DNA from: Thiobacillus denitrificans ATCC 25259
GTDB taxonomy: Bacteria > Pseudomonadota > Gammaproteobacteria > Burkholderiales > Thiobacillaceae
Reading direction: 5' to 3'
Length of the DNA stretch: 64,000 nucleotides
Assembly (NCBI RefSeq): GCF_000012745.1
Contig: NC_007404.1
Span: 1,736,001-1,800,000, forward strand
The notes below the pieces were generated by a model, which was not told the origin of the DNA, did no database searches, and saw only the letters and a program-made list of their open reading frames with translations. How positions within the stretch are numbered: position 1 is the stretch's first letter; each line of letters begins with the position of its first letter. Position numbers and translations under genes: made by a program. Positions 17,339 to 29,926 of this stretch are shown piece by piece.

Positions 17339-18741
17339 CGGCGCGCTCCCTGGCGGGGATCGAAGGCGTCGCGGACGCCGTCGGCGAAGAGGTTCGCCGC
17401 GAGCACGAGCGTGAACATGAAGACGAACGCGGCCGCGAGCTGCCACCAGACGACGGGCTCGCGCCCGAGTTCGAGTCGTGCGCCGTTGATCATGTTGCCC
17501 CAGCTGTACATCGTCGGGTCGACGCCGACGCCGACGTAGGAAAGCACGGCCTCGGCGAGGACGAGCCCCGAGAAATCGAGCACGATCGCGATCAGCACGA
17601 GATGGAAAACGTTCGGAAAGATATGGCGGCTGACGATGCGGACGTGGCTGACGCCGAACGCGCGCGCCGCCTCGATGTAGTCGAGCGTCCTGAGCTTGAG
17701 CGATTCGCCGCGCAGCAGTCGCGCGAGGCCGGTCCAGCTCGTCACGCCCATGATGAGGGAGAGCGCGAGCAGGCGAACGTCGGCGCGCGCCGCCGCGGTG
17801 TCGAAGGCCTCGGGATTGGACTCGATGTAGACCTGAACGATCAGCACGGCGGCGGCGATCAGCAATACGCCCGGAATCGAGTTGAGCACGGTGTAGACGT
17901 ACTGGATCACGTCGTCGACCCAGCCCCGGAAATAGCCGGCGGCGATGCCGAATCCGATCGCGAGCGGCAAGGTGACGAGCGTCGTCAAGGTGCCGATCAC
18001 GAGGCCCGTGCGTATGCTCTTGAGGCTGATGTAGAGCACGTCCTGGCCGACCTTGTCGGTACCGAGCACGTGGTAGCCGGCCGCGAGCTGCACGATCACG
18101 CCGGCGAGCATCAGCATCAGCGAGGCGACCACGACCACCGTCCGCGCGGGCCAGCCGAGACGGCCCCGGCGCCAGTCGGCAAGCCATCCGCCGAGCGGCC
18201 GCCGCAACCGCCTCGCCTGCCACGTGGCGAGCAAGGCGAACAGAACGAGGCTGGCGAAGAGCCCCGCAGCGAGACCGCCGAGCACGCGCAGGGCGATGTC
18301 GCCCGCGCGCGCGTCGTCACCCTTCAGATGCGCGCCGCCGTAGCGCAAGCGCGGGTAGTCGTGCACGGTTTCGCCATTGCGCTCGACGAATTCCTTGGCA
18401 TAAAGCCGCGTCGCGAGAGGCGCCGAATAGGTCTTTTCCTGACGCTTCGGCAGGTCGCCGAGCAGCACGTCGAATGCCGACTTCACGTCGACCGCATAGT
18501 GGGGCGTGTCTGCAGGGCTGTCGGCGAGACGCTCGCGGTAGTGCAAGGAATCGAGCAGCCCGATCGTGGCGAACACCGCCAGCACCAGCGCCGCACCGAC
18601 CGCCATCGGACGCTCGCCGACCGCCCGCCAGGGCGCGCGCAGATGCGGTCGGCGCCGGATGAACCACGCCAGCCCCAGCAAGGCGGCGACCAACAGGAAG
18701 ACCAGCGCGTCGGTCCACAGGATCACCGGCTGGATCGTCAT
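17335..18741 (-). CDS. Peptide ABC transporter permease, DppC/YejE type
   Basis: 468 residues, about 130 longer than a typical DppC because of an N-terminal extension that includes a periplasmic stretch between the first two helices (residues about 70-150). The permease core has the EAA-type loop EAARAFGVSHVRIVSRHIFPN near residue 355. Usual DppC-like start of the core: YHVLGTDKVGQDVLYISLKSIRTGL. It overlaps both neighbours by 4 bp. Forms the membrane channel with the DppB-like protein. Confidence 0.92.
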   Translation of the reverse strand: MTIQPVILWTDALVFLLVAALLGLAWFIRRRPHLRAPWRAVGERPMAVGAALVLAVFATIGLLDSLHYRERLADSPADTPHYAVDVKSAFDVLLGDLPKRQEKTYSAPLATRLYAKEFVERNGETVHDYPRLRYGGAHLKGDDARAGDIALRVLGGLAAGLFASLVLFALLATWQARRLRRPLGGWLADWRRGRLGWPARTVVVVASLMLMLAGVIVQLAAGYHVLGTDKVGQDVLYISLKSIRTGLVIGTLTTLVTLPLAIGFGIAAGYFRGWVDDVIQYVYTVLNSIPGVLLIAAAVLIVQVYIESNPEAFDTAAARADVRLLALSLIMGVTSWTGLARLLRGESLKLRTLDYIEAARAFGVSHVRIVSRHIFPNVFHLVLIAIVLDFSGLVLAEAVLSYVGVGVDPTMYSWGNMINGARLELGREPVVWWQLAAAFVFMFTLVLAANLFADGVRDAFDPRQGARR

Positions 18742-19715
18742 TGCAGCCGCACCCTCGGATCGACCCACGAGTAGGAGATGTCGGTAAGAATCAGGCCGAC
18801 GATGTAGAGGAAGGAACCGAGGAAGACCATCGCGCGCACGACCGCGAAATCCTGCGCCTGGATCGCGTCGATCGTGTAACTCCCGAGCCCCGGAATCCCG
18901 AAGAAGGATTCGGTGATGAGGCTGCCCATGAAGAGCAAGGGCAGCACGACGACTGCGCCGGTAAGAATCGGGATCATGCCGTTCTTGAGGACGTGGCGGA
19001 ACAGCACGCGCCCTTCGCCTAGGCCCTTGGCACGCGCGGTACGCGCGTAGTCCTTGCCGATTTCCTCGAGAAAGATCGTGCGATACCAGCGCGCACCGCT
19101 GCCGATACCTGCGACGACGCTGACGAGGACCGGAAGCAGGATGAACTTGAACGCATCGATGCCACCGGCGAAGCCCGATATCGGCAGCAGGTTCCACAGC
19201 TTCGCGATGAAATACTGGCCGGCGATGATGTAGAACAGTCCCGAGATCGACATCAGCACGACGCAGAGCACGACCCCCCATAAATCGAGGTAGGTCGTGC
19301 GAAAGAACACCATCAGGAGCGCGAAGCTGACATTGACCAGCAGCCCGATGACGAACACGGGCAGCGCGATCGCGAGACTCGGCCCCATGCGCGTCTTGAT
19401 CTCGTGCGCGATGTCGCGGCCGTCGTCGCCCTTGCCGAATTCGAATACGAACATCGCCGCCGAATGGCGGAAGAAGATCGTGTCGGTGAAGCGCGCGCTG
19501 CCCTCGGCCTCGGCGTTGAGCAAGAGCGGCTTGTCGTAGCCGTGCTCGGCCTTCCAGCGCGCGATCGCCTCGGGCGTCACGTGCTTCGCGCCCAGTTGCA
19601 GGCGTGCCATGTCGTCGGGCGTGTTGACGACGAAGAACAAGGCGAAGGTGAGCAGGTTGACGCCGATCAGGATCGGGACGGCATAGAAGAGACGGCGCAG
19701 GATGTAGCCGAGCAT
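18738..19715 (-). CDS. Peptide ABC transporter permease, DppB/YejB type
   Basis: 325 residues. Begins with the hallmark YILRRLFYAVPILIGVNLLTF helix, then a periplasmic domain of about 90 residues (KHVTPEAIARWKAEHGYDKP) and five further membrane helices. The EAA loop is DYARTARAKGLGEGRVLFRHVLKNG. The ATG overlaps the stop of the binding-protein gene (TGATG). Together with the YejE-like and fused ATPase proteins it makes a complete importer. Confidence 0.93.
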   Translation of the reverse strand: MLGYILRRLFYAVPILIGVNLLTFALFFVVNTPDDMARLQLGAKHVTPEAIARWKAEHGYDKPLLLNAEAEGSARFTDTIFFRHSAAMFVFEFGKGDDGRDIAHEIKTRMGPSLAIALPVFVIGLLVNVSFALLMVFFRTTYLDLWGVVLCVVLMSISGLFYIIAGQYFIAKLWNLLPISGFAGGIDAFKFILLPVLVSVVAGIGSGARWYRTIFLEEIGKDYARTARAKGLGEGRVLFRHVLKNGMIPILTGAVVVLPLLFMGSLITESFFGIPGLGSYTIDAIQAQDFAVVRAMVFLGSFLYIVGLILTDISYSWVDPRVRLQ

Positions 19716-21856
19716 CAGGCGACCTTCCGCTCATGCCGCCGCCACGCGCTCGCCGCGGGCGCGATCAGCACGACGAGCCCGACCACGAGCAAGGCGACAG
19801 GCCACAGCACCGGCCGGTTCCAGGCCGCGCGCCGTTCCTCGCGCAGCGCAGGATCGATGCGCCGGTACTTCAGGGTGTTGTTCGCCATCAGATTGGGCTT
19901 GACGTTGTGGACCCAGCCGTGGCGCAGGCCGAAGGACTTCGGGTAGTACGCGAAGATCCACGGCGCGTCGCGACGCACGATCTCGAGCATCGCGTCGATC
20001 ACGGCCTGACGCTCGGGGCCGTTGTCCATGTCCTTCATGCGCTCGAACAGCCGGTCGAATTCCGGGTTGTCGTAATTGGCCGCGTTCTCGCCGCCGCTGC
20101 TGACCTTCTTGTGCGGCCCGTAGAGCAGAAAGAAGAAGTTCTCGGGGTCGGGATAATCCGCGTTCCAGCCCCATTCGAAGAGCTGGGCGTTGCCCTTGCG
20201 GATCTTGTCCTGGAAGCGGTTGTAATCGGTTCCGCGTACCACGAGTTGCACGTTGAGCTTGTCGAGCTGCTTCTTCATCCAGTCGAGCCGCGACTTGGCG
20301 TCGGGCCCCGCGGCCATCGTGTCGAAATAGAGCACGAGCGGCTGGCCGGTCTTGGCGTGACGTCCGTTCGGATAGCCCGCCTCGGCCAACAGCTTCTTCG
20401 CGGTCTCGATCGGCCGGCGCTCGATTTTTTCGCCGCGCGCCTCGTAGACGTAGGGGTTGAGGCCGGCCGGGCCCTCGACATAGCCGAACAGGCCCGGGGG
20501 CAGCGGGCCTTGCGCGGGGATGCCGCGGCCGTTGAGGAAAATGGAAATGAATTCGTCGTAGTCGAAAGCGATTGAAAGCGCCTGGCGCAGCTTGCGACGA
20601 TCCTCGCCGAGCCCGCCGACGACCGGATCGAGCATGTTGAAGCCGACGTACCAGATCGACGCGGCGACCGCGGTAATGAGATGGATATCCTGCGCGCGCA
20701 TGCTGGCGGTCAACTCGGGTTCGCCCTTGGCCGAAAAACGGACCGCCTGGTCGAAGCTGTCGGAACTGATACCCGAGCTGTCGTAATAGCCCTGGAGAAA
20801 CTTGCTCCAGTACGGGATCGTCTCCTTTTCCAGACTGTAAACGGCCTCGTCGACGAGCGGCAGGCGCTTGCCCGCATCGGCGAGCAGCCCGGCCGCGCGA
20901 TCCTCCACGCTGCCTTCGCCCGGATAGACCTCGCCGTGGAAATACGGGTTGCGCTTCAACACCATCCGCCTGTTGGGATCGTTCTCGGCAAGATAGTAGG
21001 GCCCGGTTCCGACCGGCTGCCAGTCGAGCGTGAGGTTCCTGTCGGCCATGCCCGGCTGGGCGTAGAAAGTTTCGGCCTCCCACGGCACCGGCGCGAAAAA
21101 CGGCATCGCGAGCCAGTAGATGAACTGCGGATACTTGCCGCGGATGCGGATGCGATACGTGTAGCGATCGACCACCTGCGCGCCGGCAAGCGGAAAGCGA
21201 TCGAGATCCAGCCGGCGTCCGGGTTGCGCCTGCGCCGCCTTCTCGAGTGCCGCGCCAAGCGCCTTGAGTCCGACGATGTGTTCGCTCATCAGGCCGAAAA
21301 TCGGCGAACTGAGGCCGGGATGGGCAAGCCGCTTGATCTGGTAGACGTAGTCGGCGGCGACGAGCTCGCGCGTGCCTTGGTGGGCGAAGTCGCTGATGCG
21401 GCTCTTGCCGTCGAGCGCTGCCGACTCGAGCGCGTGATAGCGATAGCGCCCGGCTTCGTCACGCGCGAAGGCCGGGTGCGGTTGATAGCGTATGCCGGGA
21501 CGGACGCGGATTTCGTACACGCTCTCGGCGATGCGCGACGACGCTGCGTCGTCGGGCAACCGCTTGCCGGACGCATCGTAGTAGCGCGGCTCAGGCACGC
21601 GCGCCGCCGTCAGCGGGACGAGGGTGTAAGGACGTTTGAGGAAATGGTATTGCAGCGGCGGCTCGTAGATCTGTCCGGTGAATTCGACCTCGTTTGCGCT
21701 ATACGAACGCGCTGGATCGAGATGCTTCGGACGTTCCGAAAACGCGCTATAAAGAACCGGGGCGGCGGCTTGACTGTCCGGGTATGGGTTGTTCCACGTG
21801 TCGCCGCATCCGGCGAGCAAAGCGAGTCCGAGCAGTACCGAGCCTGTACGCGTCAT
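19715..21856 (-). CDS. Peptide ABC transporter substrate-binding lipoprotein (SBP family 5)
   Basis: 713 residues. A signal peptide with a clear lipobox (LALLAGC, Cys 17) predicts an inner- or outer-membrane lipoprotein. The family 5 extracellular solute-binding domain occupies most of the protein ([17 protein letters not shown]..., [13 protein letters not shown]..., [23 protein letters not shown]). Unusually, the C-terminus carries a hydrophobic helix (residues about 682-702, [19 protein letters not shown]) followed by basic residues, a second membrane anchor. First gene of a four-gene importer operon. Confidence 0.92.
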   Translation of the reverse strand: MTRTGSVLLGLALLAGCGDTWNNPYPDSQAAAPVLYSAFSERPKHLDPARSYSANEVEFTGQIYEPPLQYHFLKRPYTLVPLTAARVPEPRYYDASGKRLPDDAASSRIAESVYEIRVRPGIRYQPHPAFARDEAGRYRYHALESAALDGKSRISDFAHQGTRELVAADYVYQIKRLAHPGLSSPIFGLMSEHIVGLKALGAALEKAAQAQPGRRLDLDRFPLAGAQVVDRYTYRIRIRGKYPQFIYWLAMPFFAPVPWEAETFYAQPGMADRNLTLDWQPVGTGPYYLAENDPNRRMVLKRNPYFHGEVYPGEGSVEDRAAGLLADAGKRLPLVDEAVYSLEKETIPYWSKFLQGYYDSSGISSDSFDQAVRFSAKGEPELTASMRAQDIHLITAVAASIWYVGFNMLDPVVGGLGEDRRKLRQALSIAFDYDEFISIFLNGRGIPAQGPLPPGLFGYVEGPAGLNPYVYEARGEKIERRPIETAKKLLAEAGYPNGRHAKTGQPLVLYFDTMAAGPDAKSRLDWMKKQLDKLNVQLVVRGTDYNRFQDKIRKGNAQLFEWGWNADYPDPENFFFLLYGPHKKVSSGGENAANYDNPEFDRLFERMKDMDNGPERQAVIDAMLEIVRRDAPWIFAYYPKSFGLRHGWVHNVKPNLMANNTLKYRRIDPALREERRAAWNRPVLWPVALLVVGLVVLIAPAASAWRRHERKVA

Positions 21857-21895
21857 GGCGCCAGTGTACCCAAGCGCGCCGTCAACGTCAGCCGT

Positions 21896-21901
21896 TATAA
21901 T
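21896..21901 (+). promoter_or_regulatory. Candidate -10 box of fabI
   Basis: A perfect TATAAT lies 35 bases upstream of the fabI ATG; no good -35 is visible at normal spacing. Confidence 0.45.
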
Positions 21902-21935
21902 CTCGCCCTACTCAACTCTTCGCTTCGAGACCATC

Positions 21936-22718
21936 ATGGGATTTCTTGCAGGAAAACGCTTGCTGATCACCGGTGTGATATCCAACCGTTCGATCGCCTA
22001 TGGCATCGCTGCCGCGTGCAAGCGTGAGGGCGCCGAGCTGGCCTTCACCTACCAGGGGGAGCGTATCAAGGATCGCGTGACGGAGTTCGCCCAGGAGTTC
22101 GGTTCCGACCTGGTGTTTCAATGCGACGTCGGCAGCGACGAGCAGATCGACGCGCTGTTCACGGAACTCGGCACGCGTTGGGACGGCCTCGACGGTCTCG
22201 TTCACTCGATCGCCTTCGCCCCCAAGGAGGCGCTCGCCGGCGATTTCCTCTCAGCGGTCACCCGCGAAAACTTCCGCATCGCCCACGACATCAGTTCCTA
22301 CAGTTTCGCCGCGCTGGCCAAGGCTGCGCTGCCGCTCATGGAAGGCCGCCAGGCCGCGCTGCTGACGCTGTCGTATCTCGGCGCAGTGCGCTCGGTCCCC
22401 AACTACAACGTCATGGGCCTGGCCAAGGCGAGCCTCGAATCCAGCGTCTACTACATGGCGCAAAGCCTCGGCCCCAAGGGAATCCGCGTCAACGCCGTGT
22501 CGGCGGGCCCGATCAAGACGCTCGCCGCGAGCGGCATCGCCAACTTCGGCGAGAAGCTCGATCTCGTTGCGAAGAACGCGCCGCTGCGCCGCAACGTCAC
22601 GATCGACGAGGTCGGCAACGTCGTCGCCTTCATGCTCTCGGATCTCGCGTCGGGTATCACCGGGGAAATCACCTACGTCGATGCCGGATTCAATTCGACG
22701 GCGGGCGCCGAATCGTGA
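21936..22718 (+). CDS. fabI: Enoyl-[acyl-carrier-protein] reductase (NADH)
   Basis: 260 residues (E. coli 262). Catalyses the last reduction of each fatty acid elongation cycle. SDR fold with the FabI-specific nucleotide-binding sequence [13 protein letters not shown], the [11 protein letters not shown] motif, and the Tyr-x6-Lys active site in [12 protein letters not shown]. The ATG at 21936 gives the canonical [13 protein letters not shown] start. Closed by a strong bidirectional terminator shared with ppiD. Confidence 0.98.
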   Translation: MGFLAGKRLLITGVISNRSIAYGIAAACKREGAELAFTYQGERIKDRVTEFAQEFGSDLVFQCDVGSDEQIDALFTELGTRWDGLDGLVHSIAFAPKEALAGDFLSAVTRENFRIAHDISSYSFAALAKAALPLMEGRQAALLTLSYLGAVRSVPNYNVMGLAKASLESSVYYMAQSLGPKGIRVNAVSAGPIKTLAASGIANFGEKLDLVAKNAPLRRNVTIDEVGNVVAFMLSDLASGITGEITYVDAGFNSTAGAES

Positions 22719-22732
22719 GCCGCTAAAGCCCC

Positions 22733-22762
22733 AAAAAAACGCGCCCGAAGGCGCGTTTTTTT
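22733..22762. terminator. Bidirectional terminator between fabI and ppiD
   Basis: A 7-bp G+C-rich stem (ACGCGCC/GGCGCGT) with loop CGAA is flanked by an A-tract on one side and a T-tract on the other, so it can act on both convergent genes. Confidence 0.88.
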
Positions 22763-24663
22763 TAGTCTTCCCGGCCCTCGATCGCGTTCGGCTGGATCTT
22801 GACCTTGTGGCCGGCGGTCACCAGCGCGATCAGGGCTTTCATGTCGGCGCGCTGCTGCGCCTGCATGACGCCCGACCCGATCGACTCCATGAGCATGGGA
22901 TCGAGCGACGCAGGCTCGACCACGCGCGTCACGCGCACGATGCGATACGACCCGTCGGGTCGCGCAAACCCGGTATACGCCGGCGTTTTCTCAGCATTCG
23001 CGCGGAACACGGCCTTGACACCCGCCGCGTCGAGGGACGCGCCGGGCTGGCGACCGACGACCTGAAACGCTGTCCAGTCGAGACCCGACTCCTTGCCGTC
23101 CTGCAGGGACTTGATCGTCGCCTCGGCCTTTTTCGCAAGCAGCTGCGCGGTCTGTTCCGCGCGCATCGTCCGCTCGATCTCGGCCGACACTTCCGACAGC
23201 GGCCGCAGCCGGGCGGCGCGGTGCTCGACGACACGGGCGGCGACGAGCGTGCCCGGCTTGATCTCGATCGCCTCGGTGTTCTGCCTGGACTTGATCGACT
23301 CGGGGCTGAAGAGTGCGGCCGAGAGCGCCGGATTGTCGAAGGGCGGCGGTGCTGCCTTCGCGTTCATCCAGCCGCTTTGTTGGACCGTGAGTTTGGCAGC
23401 CGCCGCGGCGGGCTGCAGCGACTCGGCATTTTCATAGACGAGATTGCTGAAGTTGTCGGCAAGGTCGGCGAAGGTCTTCTGCGCCTGCTGCTTGCGCAAC
23501 TCGTCGACGATCGCGGCGCGGACTTCGGCGAGCGGCGCCGCCTTGCCCGGCTCGATGCTGTCCAGGCGGATGATGTGATAGCCGAAATCGCTCTCGACGG
23601 GGCCGCGGATTTCCTTCGGCTTCATCGCGAAGACGGCGTCCTCGAAGGGCTTGACCATCATGCCACGACCGAAGCTGCCGAGGCTCCCGTCCTGCTCCGC
23701 CGACCCCGGATCCTGCGAGGTGCTGCGCGCCAATTCGCCGAAACGCTCGGGTTGCTTGCGCAGAGTCTCCATCAGCGCGGTCGCCTTCGCCTTGGCCTTG
23801 GCACGAGTGGCCGCGTCGCTGTCCTTGTCGGCCGCGATCAGGATGTGACTCGCGCTGCGCTGTTCGGGCTGACCGAACTGCGCTGCATTCGCCGCATAGT
23901 AGTCGCGGACGGCCTGTTCGCTGACGCTGATGCCGGCGACGAGTGCAGCCGCATCGAGAACGACATACTCGGCGCGAATCTGTTCGGGTTCGGTAAAGGC
24001 CGGTTTGTTGGCGGCGTAATGGCGTTCGACGTCCGCCGGGGTCACCTTGACCTCGTCGGCGACGCTGGCGACCGGCAGATCGACCCAGGAGATTTCGCGC
24101 TGCTGCGCGACCAGCCGCGCGACCTGCTCGAGCGTGGTAGTCGCGTTGAAGGCGGCGAGCGTCACCGGGCTCGTCACGCCCTCCAGCATGAACGCCTGGC
24201 GCAGTTCGTTCTCGAAGGACGCCGGGGTACGTCCGTTCTGCCGGAGGATCGCTTCATAACGCTGCGGCGAGAACTTGCCGTCCTGTTGAAACGCGGGAAT
24301 CTGCCCGATCGCGGCGGCGACGTAGGAATCCGGCGCGAGGAATTTGAGCTTCTCGGCTTCGAGCAGCAAGGCCTTGCGCTCGATCAGGCTATCCAGCACC
24401 TGTTTGCGAAACGCGGCGGTTTCGGTCATCGAGGGGTCGAATGCGGGCCCGAGCGACTCGCGCAGGCGATCGCTCTGCGCCTGGATTTCGCGCGTCAATT
24501 CTTCGCGCGTGATCCCCACCTTGCCGACTTCGGCCACCACCCCGCCGCTGCGATCCCCGGACATGTAGGAGTCGATGCCGAAGAGGGCGAACGTCACGGC
24601 GATCAGGCCGAGAATGACTTTGGCCAGCCAGCCCTTTGCATGCTTGCGGATTGCTTCCAGCAC
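22762..24663 (-). CDS. ppiD: Peptidyl-prolyl cis-trans isomerase PpiD (periplasmic folding factor)
   Basis: 633 residues. N-terminal membrane anchor (KGWLAKVILGLIAVTFALFGIDSYM), a SurA_N-like chaperone region, one parvulin domain at about 255-355 (SASHILIAADKD...FGELARSTSQDPGSAEQDGSLGSFGRGMMVKPFEDAVF...GYHIIRLD), and a C-terminal chaperone region. It helps outer-membrane and periplasmic proteins leave the translocon. The GTG at 24663 gives VLEAIRKHAKGWL, which matches the usual PpiD start. Its position downstream of the lon-hupB-tRNA block is the same as in E. coli (lon-hupB-ppiD). Confidence 0.94.
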   Translation of the reverse strand: MLEAIRKHAKGWLAKVILGLIAVTFALFGIDSYMSGDRSGGVVAEVGKVGITREELTREIQAQSDRLRESLGPAFDPSMTETAAFRKQVLDSLIERKALLLEAEKLKFLAPDSYVAAAIGQIPAFQQDGKFSPQRYEAILRQNGRTPASFENELRQAFMLEGVTSPVTLAAFNATTTLEQVARLVAQQREISWVDLPVASVADEVKVTPADVERHYAANKPAFTEPEQIRAEYVVLDAAALVAGISVSEQAVRDYYAANAAQFGQPEQRSASHILIAADKDSDAATRAKAKAKATALMETLRKQPERFGELARSTSQDPGSAEQDGSLGSFGRGMMVKPFEDAVFAMKPKEIRGPVESDFGYHIIRLDSIEPGKAAPLAEVRAAIVDELRKQQAQKTFADLADNFSNLVYENAESLQPAAAAAKLTVQQSGWMNAKAAPPPFDNPALSAALFSPESIKSRQNTEAIEIKPGTLVAARVVEHRAARLRPLSEVSAEIERTMRAEQTAQLLAKKAEATIKSLQDGKESGLDWTAFQVVGRQPGASLDAAGVKAVFRANAEKTPAYTGFARPDGSYRIVRVTRVVEPASLDPMLMESIGSGVMQAQQRADMKALIALVTAGHKVKIQPNAIEGRED

Positions 24664-24753
24664 TGTTTCTACTCCGGAAATTGGGTCAGGCGAATTCTCG
24701 CGCACTTTGCACCCGGCGTCTCGCCCTCCCCGGACGAAAACACGCCGAAATGA

Positions 24754-24785
24754 AAAAAGGCGAACTCGCGTTCGCCTTTTTGGTG
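24754..24785 (-). terminator. Terminator downstream of the tRNA-Val/tRNA-Asp unit
   Basis: A 12-bp stem (AAAAAGGCGAAC / GTTCGCCTTTTT) with loop TCGC lies immediately 3' of tRNA-Asp. The T/A symmetry allows action in both directions. Confidence 0.85.
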
Positions 24786-24786
24786 T

Positions 24787-24863
24787 TGGCGGAGTGGACG
24801 GGACTCGAACCCGCGACCCCCGGCGTGACAGGCCGGTATTCTAACCAACTGAACTACCACTCC
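24787..24863 (-). tRNA. tRNA-Asp (anticodon GTC)
   Basis: 77 nt including an encoded CCA. Acceptor arm GGAGTGG/CCACTCC, D-arm TTCAGTTGGTTAGAA, anticodon loop CTGTCAC, T-arm GTCGCGGGTTCGAGTCCCGTC. Confidence 0.97.
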
Positions 24864-24908
24864 ATGTACTGCACAAACTCGACTGCCTGCTGCTTGTTCT
24901 TACTCGGC

Positions 24909-24984
24909 TGGTGGGTGCTGAGGGGTTCGAACCCCCGACATTCGCCTTGTAAGGGCGACGCTCTACCAGCTGAGCTAAGCACCC
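24909..24984 (-). tRNA. tRNA-Val (anticodon TAC)
   Basis: 76 nt including an encoded CCA. Acceptor GGGTGCT/AGCACCC, anticodon loop with TAC, T-loop GGTTCGAACC. Upstream of and probably co-transcribed with tRNA-Asp. Confidence 0.97.
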
Positions 24985-25047
24985 GACAAAGACCAAAATT
25001 ATACAAGACAAATTTCGGCCTTGCCAAGTGTCCGCGACTTTTATTTC

Positions 25048-25320
25048 TCAGTTGAGCGCGTCCTTCAGTCCTTTGCCGGCGCGGAATTTCGGCACCTTCG
25101 CCGCCTTGATCTTGATCGACGCACCGGTGCGCGGATTGCGGCCGCTGCGCGCCGCACGCTTGCCGACGTAGAAGCTGCCGAAGCCGACGAGCGTCACGAT
25201 GTCGCCTTTCTTGAGGGCCTTCTTGACCGCGTCGACGGTCGCCTCGAGAGCGCGGCCGGCGGCGGCTTTTGAAACATCCGCCGAGTCGGCGATGGCGTCG
25301 ATCAATTCTGATTTATTCAC
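25048..25320 (-). CDS. hupB: DNA-binding protein HU-beta
   Basis: 90 residues, exact family length. Histone-like dimer that bends and compacts DNA. Shows [49 protein letters not shown] (the DNA-binding arm with the intercalating Pro in RNPRTG), and [16 protein letters not shown]. It has its own strong promoter and lies between lon and the tRNA pair, a conserved position. Confidence 0.98.
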   Translation of the reverse strand: MNKSELIDAIADSADVSKAAAGRALEATVDAVKKALKKGDIVTLVGFGSFYVGKRAARSGRNPRTGASIKIKAAKVPKFRAGKGLKDALN

Positions 25321-25343
25321 GTGTTGTCCCCTTCACTCTATGT

Positions 25344-25360
25344 CACAGGAAAGCCCTGTG
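25344..25360 (-). other. Hairpin in the hupB 5' leader
   Basis: A 6-bp perfect inverted repeat (CACAGG/CCTGTG) with a 5-base loop sits just downstream of the hupB -10, 24 bases before the ATG. It could modulate translation or mRNA stability. Confidence 0.4.
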
Positions 25361-25366
25361 GCCGCT

Positions 25367-25396
25367 TTTATAGCAACGTGAAAAACCTTGTGTCAA
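25367..25396 (-). promoter_or_regulatory. Sigma-70 promoter of hupB
   Basis: A perfect TTGACA (25396-25391), an 18-bp spacer and TATAAA (25372-25367) lie about 50 bases upstream of the hupB ATG. Confidence 0.85.
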
Positions 25397-25417
25397 GCGG
25401 TTTTCCGGGGACCTCAA

Positions 25418-25445
25418 TGAAAAATCCCGCGACTGGCGCGGGATT
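25418..25445 (-). terminator. Terminator of lon
   Basis: On the minus strand a 9-bp stem (AATCCCGCG / CGCGGGATT) is followed by TTTTCAT. It lies about 25 bases after the lon stop. Confidence 0.8.
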
Positions 25446-25468
25446 CGTGGCGATGTGTCGCGGGAAAC

Positions 25469-27883
<2,415 letters not shown>

Positions 27884-27942
27884 CATGATTTCCTGGCAAG
27901 GGTTGGGGAAAGGACGCGCGGCATGTCAACCACGCTTGTCCC

Positions 27943-27970
27943 AGTTGGGGGGCATAGTTTGGAATTCAAG
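27943..27970 (-). promoter_or_regulatory. Sigma-32 (RpoH) heat-shock promoter of lon
   Basis: CTTGAA (27970-27965), a 14-base spacer and CCCCAACT (27950-27943) match the RpoH consensus CTTGAAA-N11-16-CCCCATNT. It lies 60 bases upstream of the lon start, in the clpX-lon gap. Confidence 0.7.
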
Positions 27971-28003
27971 ATGGCCGACTGGTTCCCCGTCGGCCATCAT
28001 CGA

Positions 28004-29275
28004 TCAGGCTCCGGCCGCGAGCGGTTGGTCACCCTGCTCCGAGTAGATCAGCAAAGGCTGGCCTTCGCCGCTGATGAGGGCATTGTCGACGACGACCTTG
28101 CTCACGCCCTTGAGCGAAGGCAGGTCGTACATGGTGTCGAGCAGCGCGTGCTCGATGATTGAGCGCAGGCCGCGCGCGCCGGTGCGGCGCAGCAGCGCGC
28201 GCTTGGCGATCGCGTTGAGCGCATCGTCGCGGAATTCAAGATCGACGCCTTCCATCTTGAAAAGTTTCGCGAACTGCTTGGTCAGGGCGTTCTTCGGCTC
28301 GGTCAGGATCTGCACGAGCGCCGCCTCGTCAAGTTCGTCGAGCGTCGCAACCACCGGCAGACGGCCGACGAATTCGGGGATCAACCCGTACTTGATGAGA
28401 TCCTCCGGCTCGACCTGATGCAGCAGTTCGGCGTCGCGCTTGTTCTCGTCGACGTTCTTGACCTGTGCGCCAAAACCGATCCCGCCCTTCTCGGTACGCC
28501 CGCGAATCACCTTCTCGAGCCCGCTGAACGCGCCGCCGCAAATGAACAGGATGTTGCTGGTGTCGACCTGGACGAATTCCTGGTTCGGATGCTTGCGCCC
28601 GCCCTGCGGCGGCACCGACGCGGTCGTGCCTTCGATCAGCTTGAGCAGGGCCTGCTGCACGCCCTCGCCCGATACATCGCGGGTGATCGAGGGGTTGTCG
28701 GCCTTGCGCGAGATTTTGTCGATTTCGTCGATGTAAACGATGCCCTGCTTCGCCTTGTCGACGTCGTAATCGCACTTCTGCAGCAGCTTCTGGATGATGT
28801 TCTCGACGTCTTCACCGACATAACCCGCTTCGGTCAGCGTCGTCGCGTCGGCGATCACGAAGGGAACGTTGAGCAGGCGTGCGAGCGTCTGCGCGAGCAG
28901 GGTCTTGCCCGAGCCGGTCGGCCCGATCAGCAGGATGTTGCTCTTTGCCAGTTCGACGTCGCCGCTTCCCGAGCTGCTGCGCAGGCGCTTGTAGTGGTTG
29001 TAGACCGCGACCGCCAGGGCCTTCTTCGCCTGGCCCTGCCCGATCACGTATTGGTCGAGAATGCCGCTGATCTCGTGCGGCGTCGGCAGATCGGAACTTG
29101 CGCCCTTCTGGCTATCGGCCTGCTGGATCTCCTCACGGATGATGTCGTTGCACAGTTCGACGCATTCGTCGCAGATGAACACCGACGGTCCCGCGATGAG
29201 CTTGCGCACCTCGTGCTGGCTTTTGCCGCAGAAGGAACAGTAAAGGAGCTTGTCTCCCGAGCCTTTGTCCGCCAT
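28004..29275 (-). CDS. clpX: ATP-dependent Clp protease ATP-binding subunit ClpX
   Basis: 423 residues. Hexameric unfoldase feeding ClpP. N-terminal C4 zinc-binding domain ([30 protein letters not shown]), Walker A GPTGSGKT, Walker [11 protein letters not shown], the ClpP-docking IGF loop in [10 protein letters not shown], sensor and C-terminal small domain ending near [16 protein letters not shown]. Twelve bases separate it from clpP upstream; same strand and operon. Confidence 0.98.
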   Translation of the reverse strand: MADKGSGDKLLYCSFCGKSQHEVRKLIAGPSVFICDECVELCNDIIREEIQQADSQKGASSDLPTPHEISGILDQYVIGQGQAKKALAVAVYNHYKRLRSSSGSGDVELAKSNILLIGPTGSGKTLLAQTLARLLNVPFVIADATTLTEAGYVGEDVENIIQKLLQKCDYDVDKAKQGIVYIDEIDKISRKADNPSITRDVSGEGVQQALLKLIEGTTASVPPQGGRKHPNQEFVQVDTSNILFICGGAFSGLEKVIRGRTEKGGIGFGAQVKNVDENKRDAELLHQVEPEDLIKYGLIPEFVGRLPVVATLDELDEAALVQILTEPKNALTKQFAKLFKMEGVDLEFRDDALNAIAKRALLRRTGARGLRSIIEHALLDTMYDLPSLKGVSKVVVDNALISGEGQPLLIYSEQGDQPLAAGA

Positions 29276-29287
29276 GAAGTTTCCTTG

Positions 29288-29926
29288 CTAGTTGCCTGCT
29301 TCGTTGCGGCTGGTCAGGACCTTGTCGACCAGCCCGTACTTCACCGAGTCCTCGGCACTCATGAAGTTGTCGCGATCGGTGTCCCGATCGATCACTTCGA
29401 GACTCTGGCCGGTATGCTTCGCGAGCATGCCGTTCAGTCGTGCTTTCAAATAGAGAATTTCCTTGGCATGGATCTCGATGTCCGACGCCTGGCCCTGGAA
29501 TCCGCCGAGAGGCTGGTGGATCATGACGCGCGAGTTGGGTAGGCAGTAACGCTTGCCCTTGGCGCCTGCGGTCAGCAGGAACGCGCCCATGCTCGCAGCT
29601 TGGCCGATGCAGAGCGTCGACACGTCAGGCTTGATGAACTGCATCGTGTCGTAGATCGCGAGGCCGGCGGACACCGATCCGCCCGGCGAGTTGATGTACA
29701 GATAGATGTCCTTGTCCGGGTTTTCCGATTCGAGGAAAAGCATCTGCGCGACGATCAGGTTGGCCGTCGCGTCGTTCACTGGCCCGACGAGGAAAATGAC
29801 CCGTTCCTTGAGGAGGCGGGAGTAAATGTCGTAGGCGCGCTCGCCCCGACCGCTCTGCTCGACCACCATCGGCACCAGGCCGAGCCCCTGCGGTTCGGGG
29901 GCGGTCCGTTCGAAATCATATAGCAT
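29288..29926 (-). CDS. clpP: ATP-dependent Clp protease proteolytic subunit ClpP
   Basis: 212 residues. Tetradecameric serine peptidase. Catalytic Ser in [11 protein letters not shown], His in VMIHQPLGG, Asp in [27 protein letters not shown] short propeptide precedes [31 protein letters not shown]. Its start overlaps the tig stop (TGATG), so tig-clpP-clpX are one transcription unit. Confidence 0.98.
   Translation of the reverse strand: MLYDFERTAPEPQGLGLVPMVVEQSGRGERAYDIYSRLLKERVIFLVGPVNDATANLIVAQMLFLESENPDKDIYLYINSPGGSVSAGLAIYDTMQFIKPDVSTLCIGQAASMGAFLLTAGAKGKRYCLPNSRVMIHQPLGGFQGQASDIEIHAKEILYLKARLNGMLAKHTGQSLEVIDRDTDRDNFMSAEDSVKYGLVDKVLTSRNEAGN

Noticed and set aside
16052-17539. A 495-codon open frame antisense to the fused ABC ATPase gene
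   Set aside because: Same reason: codon-bias artefact opposite a gene with all ABC motifs.
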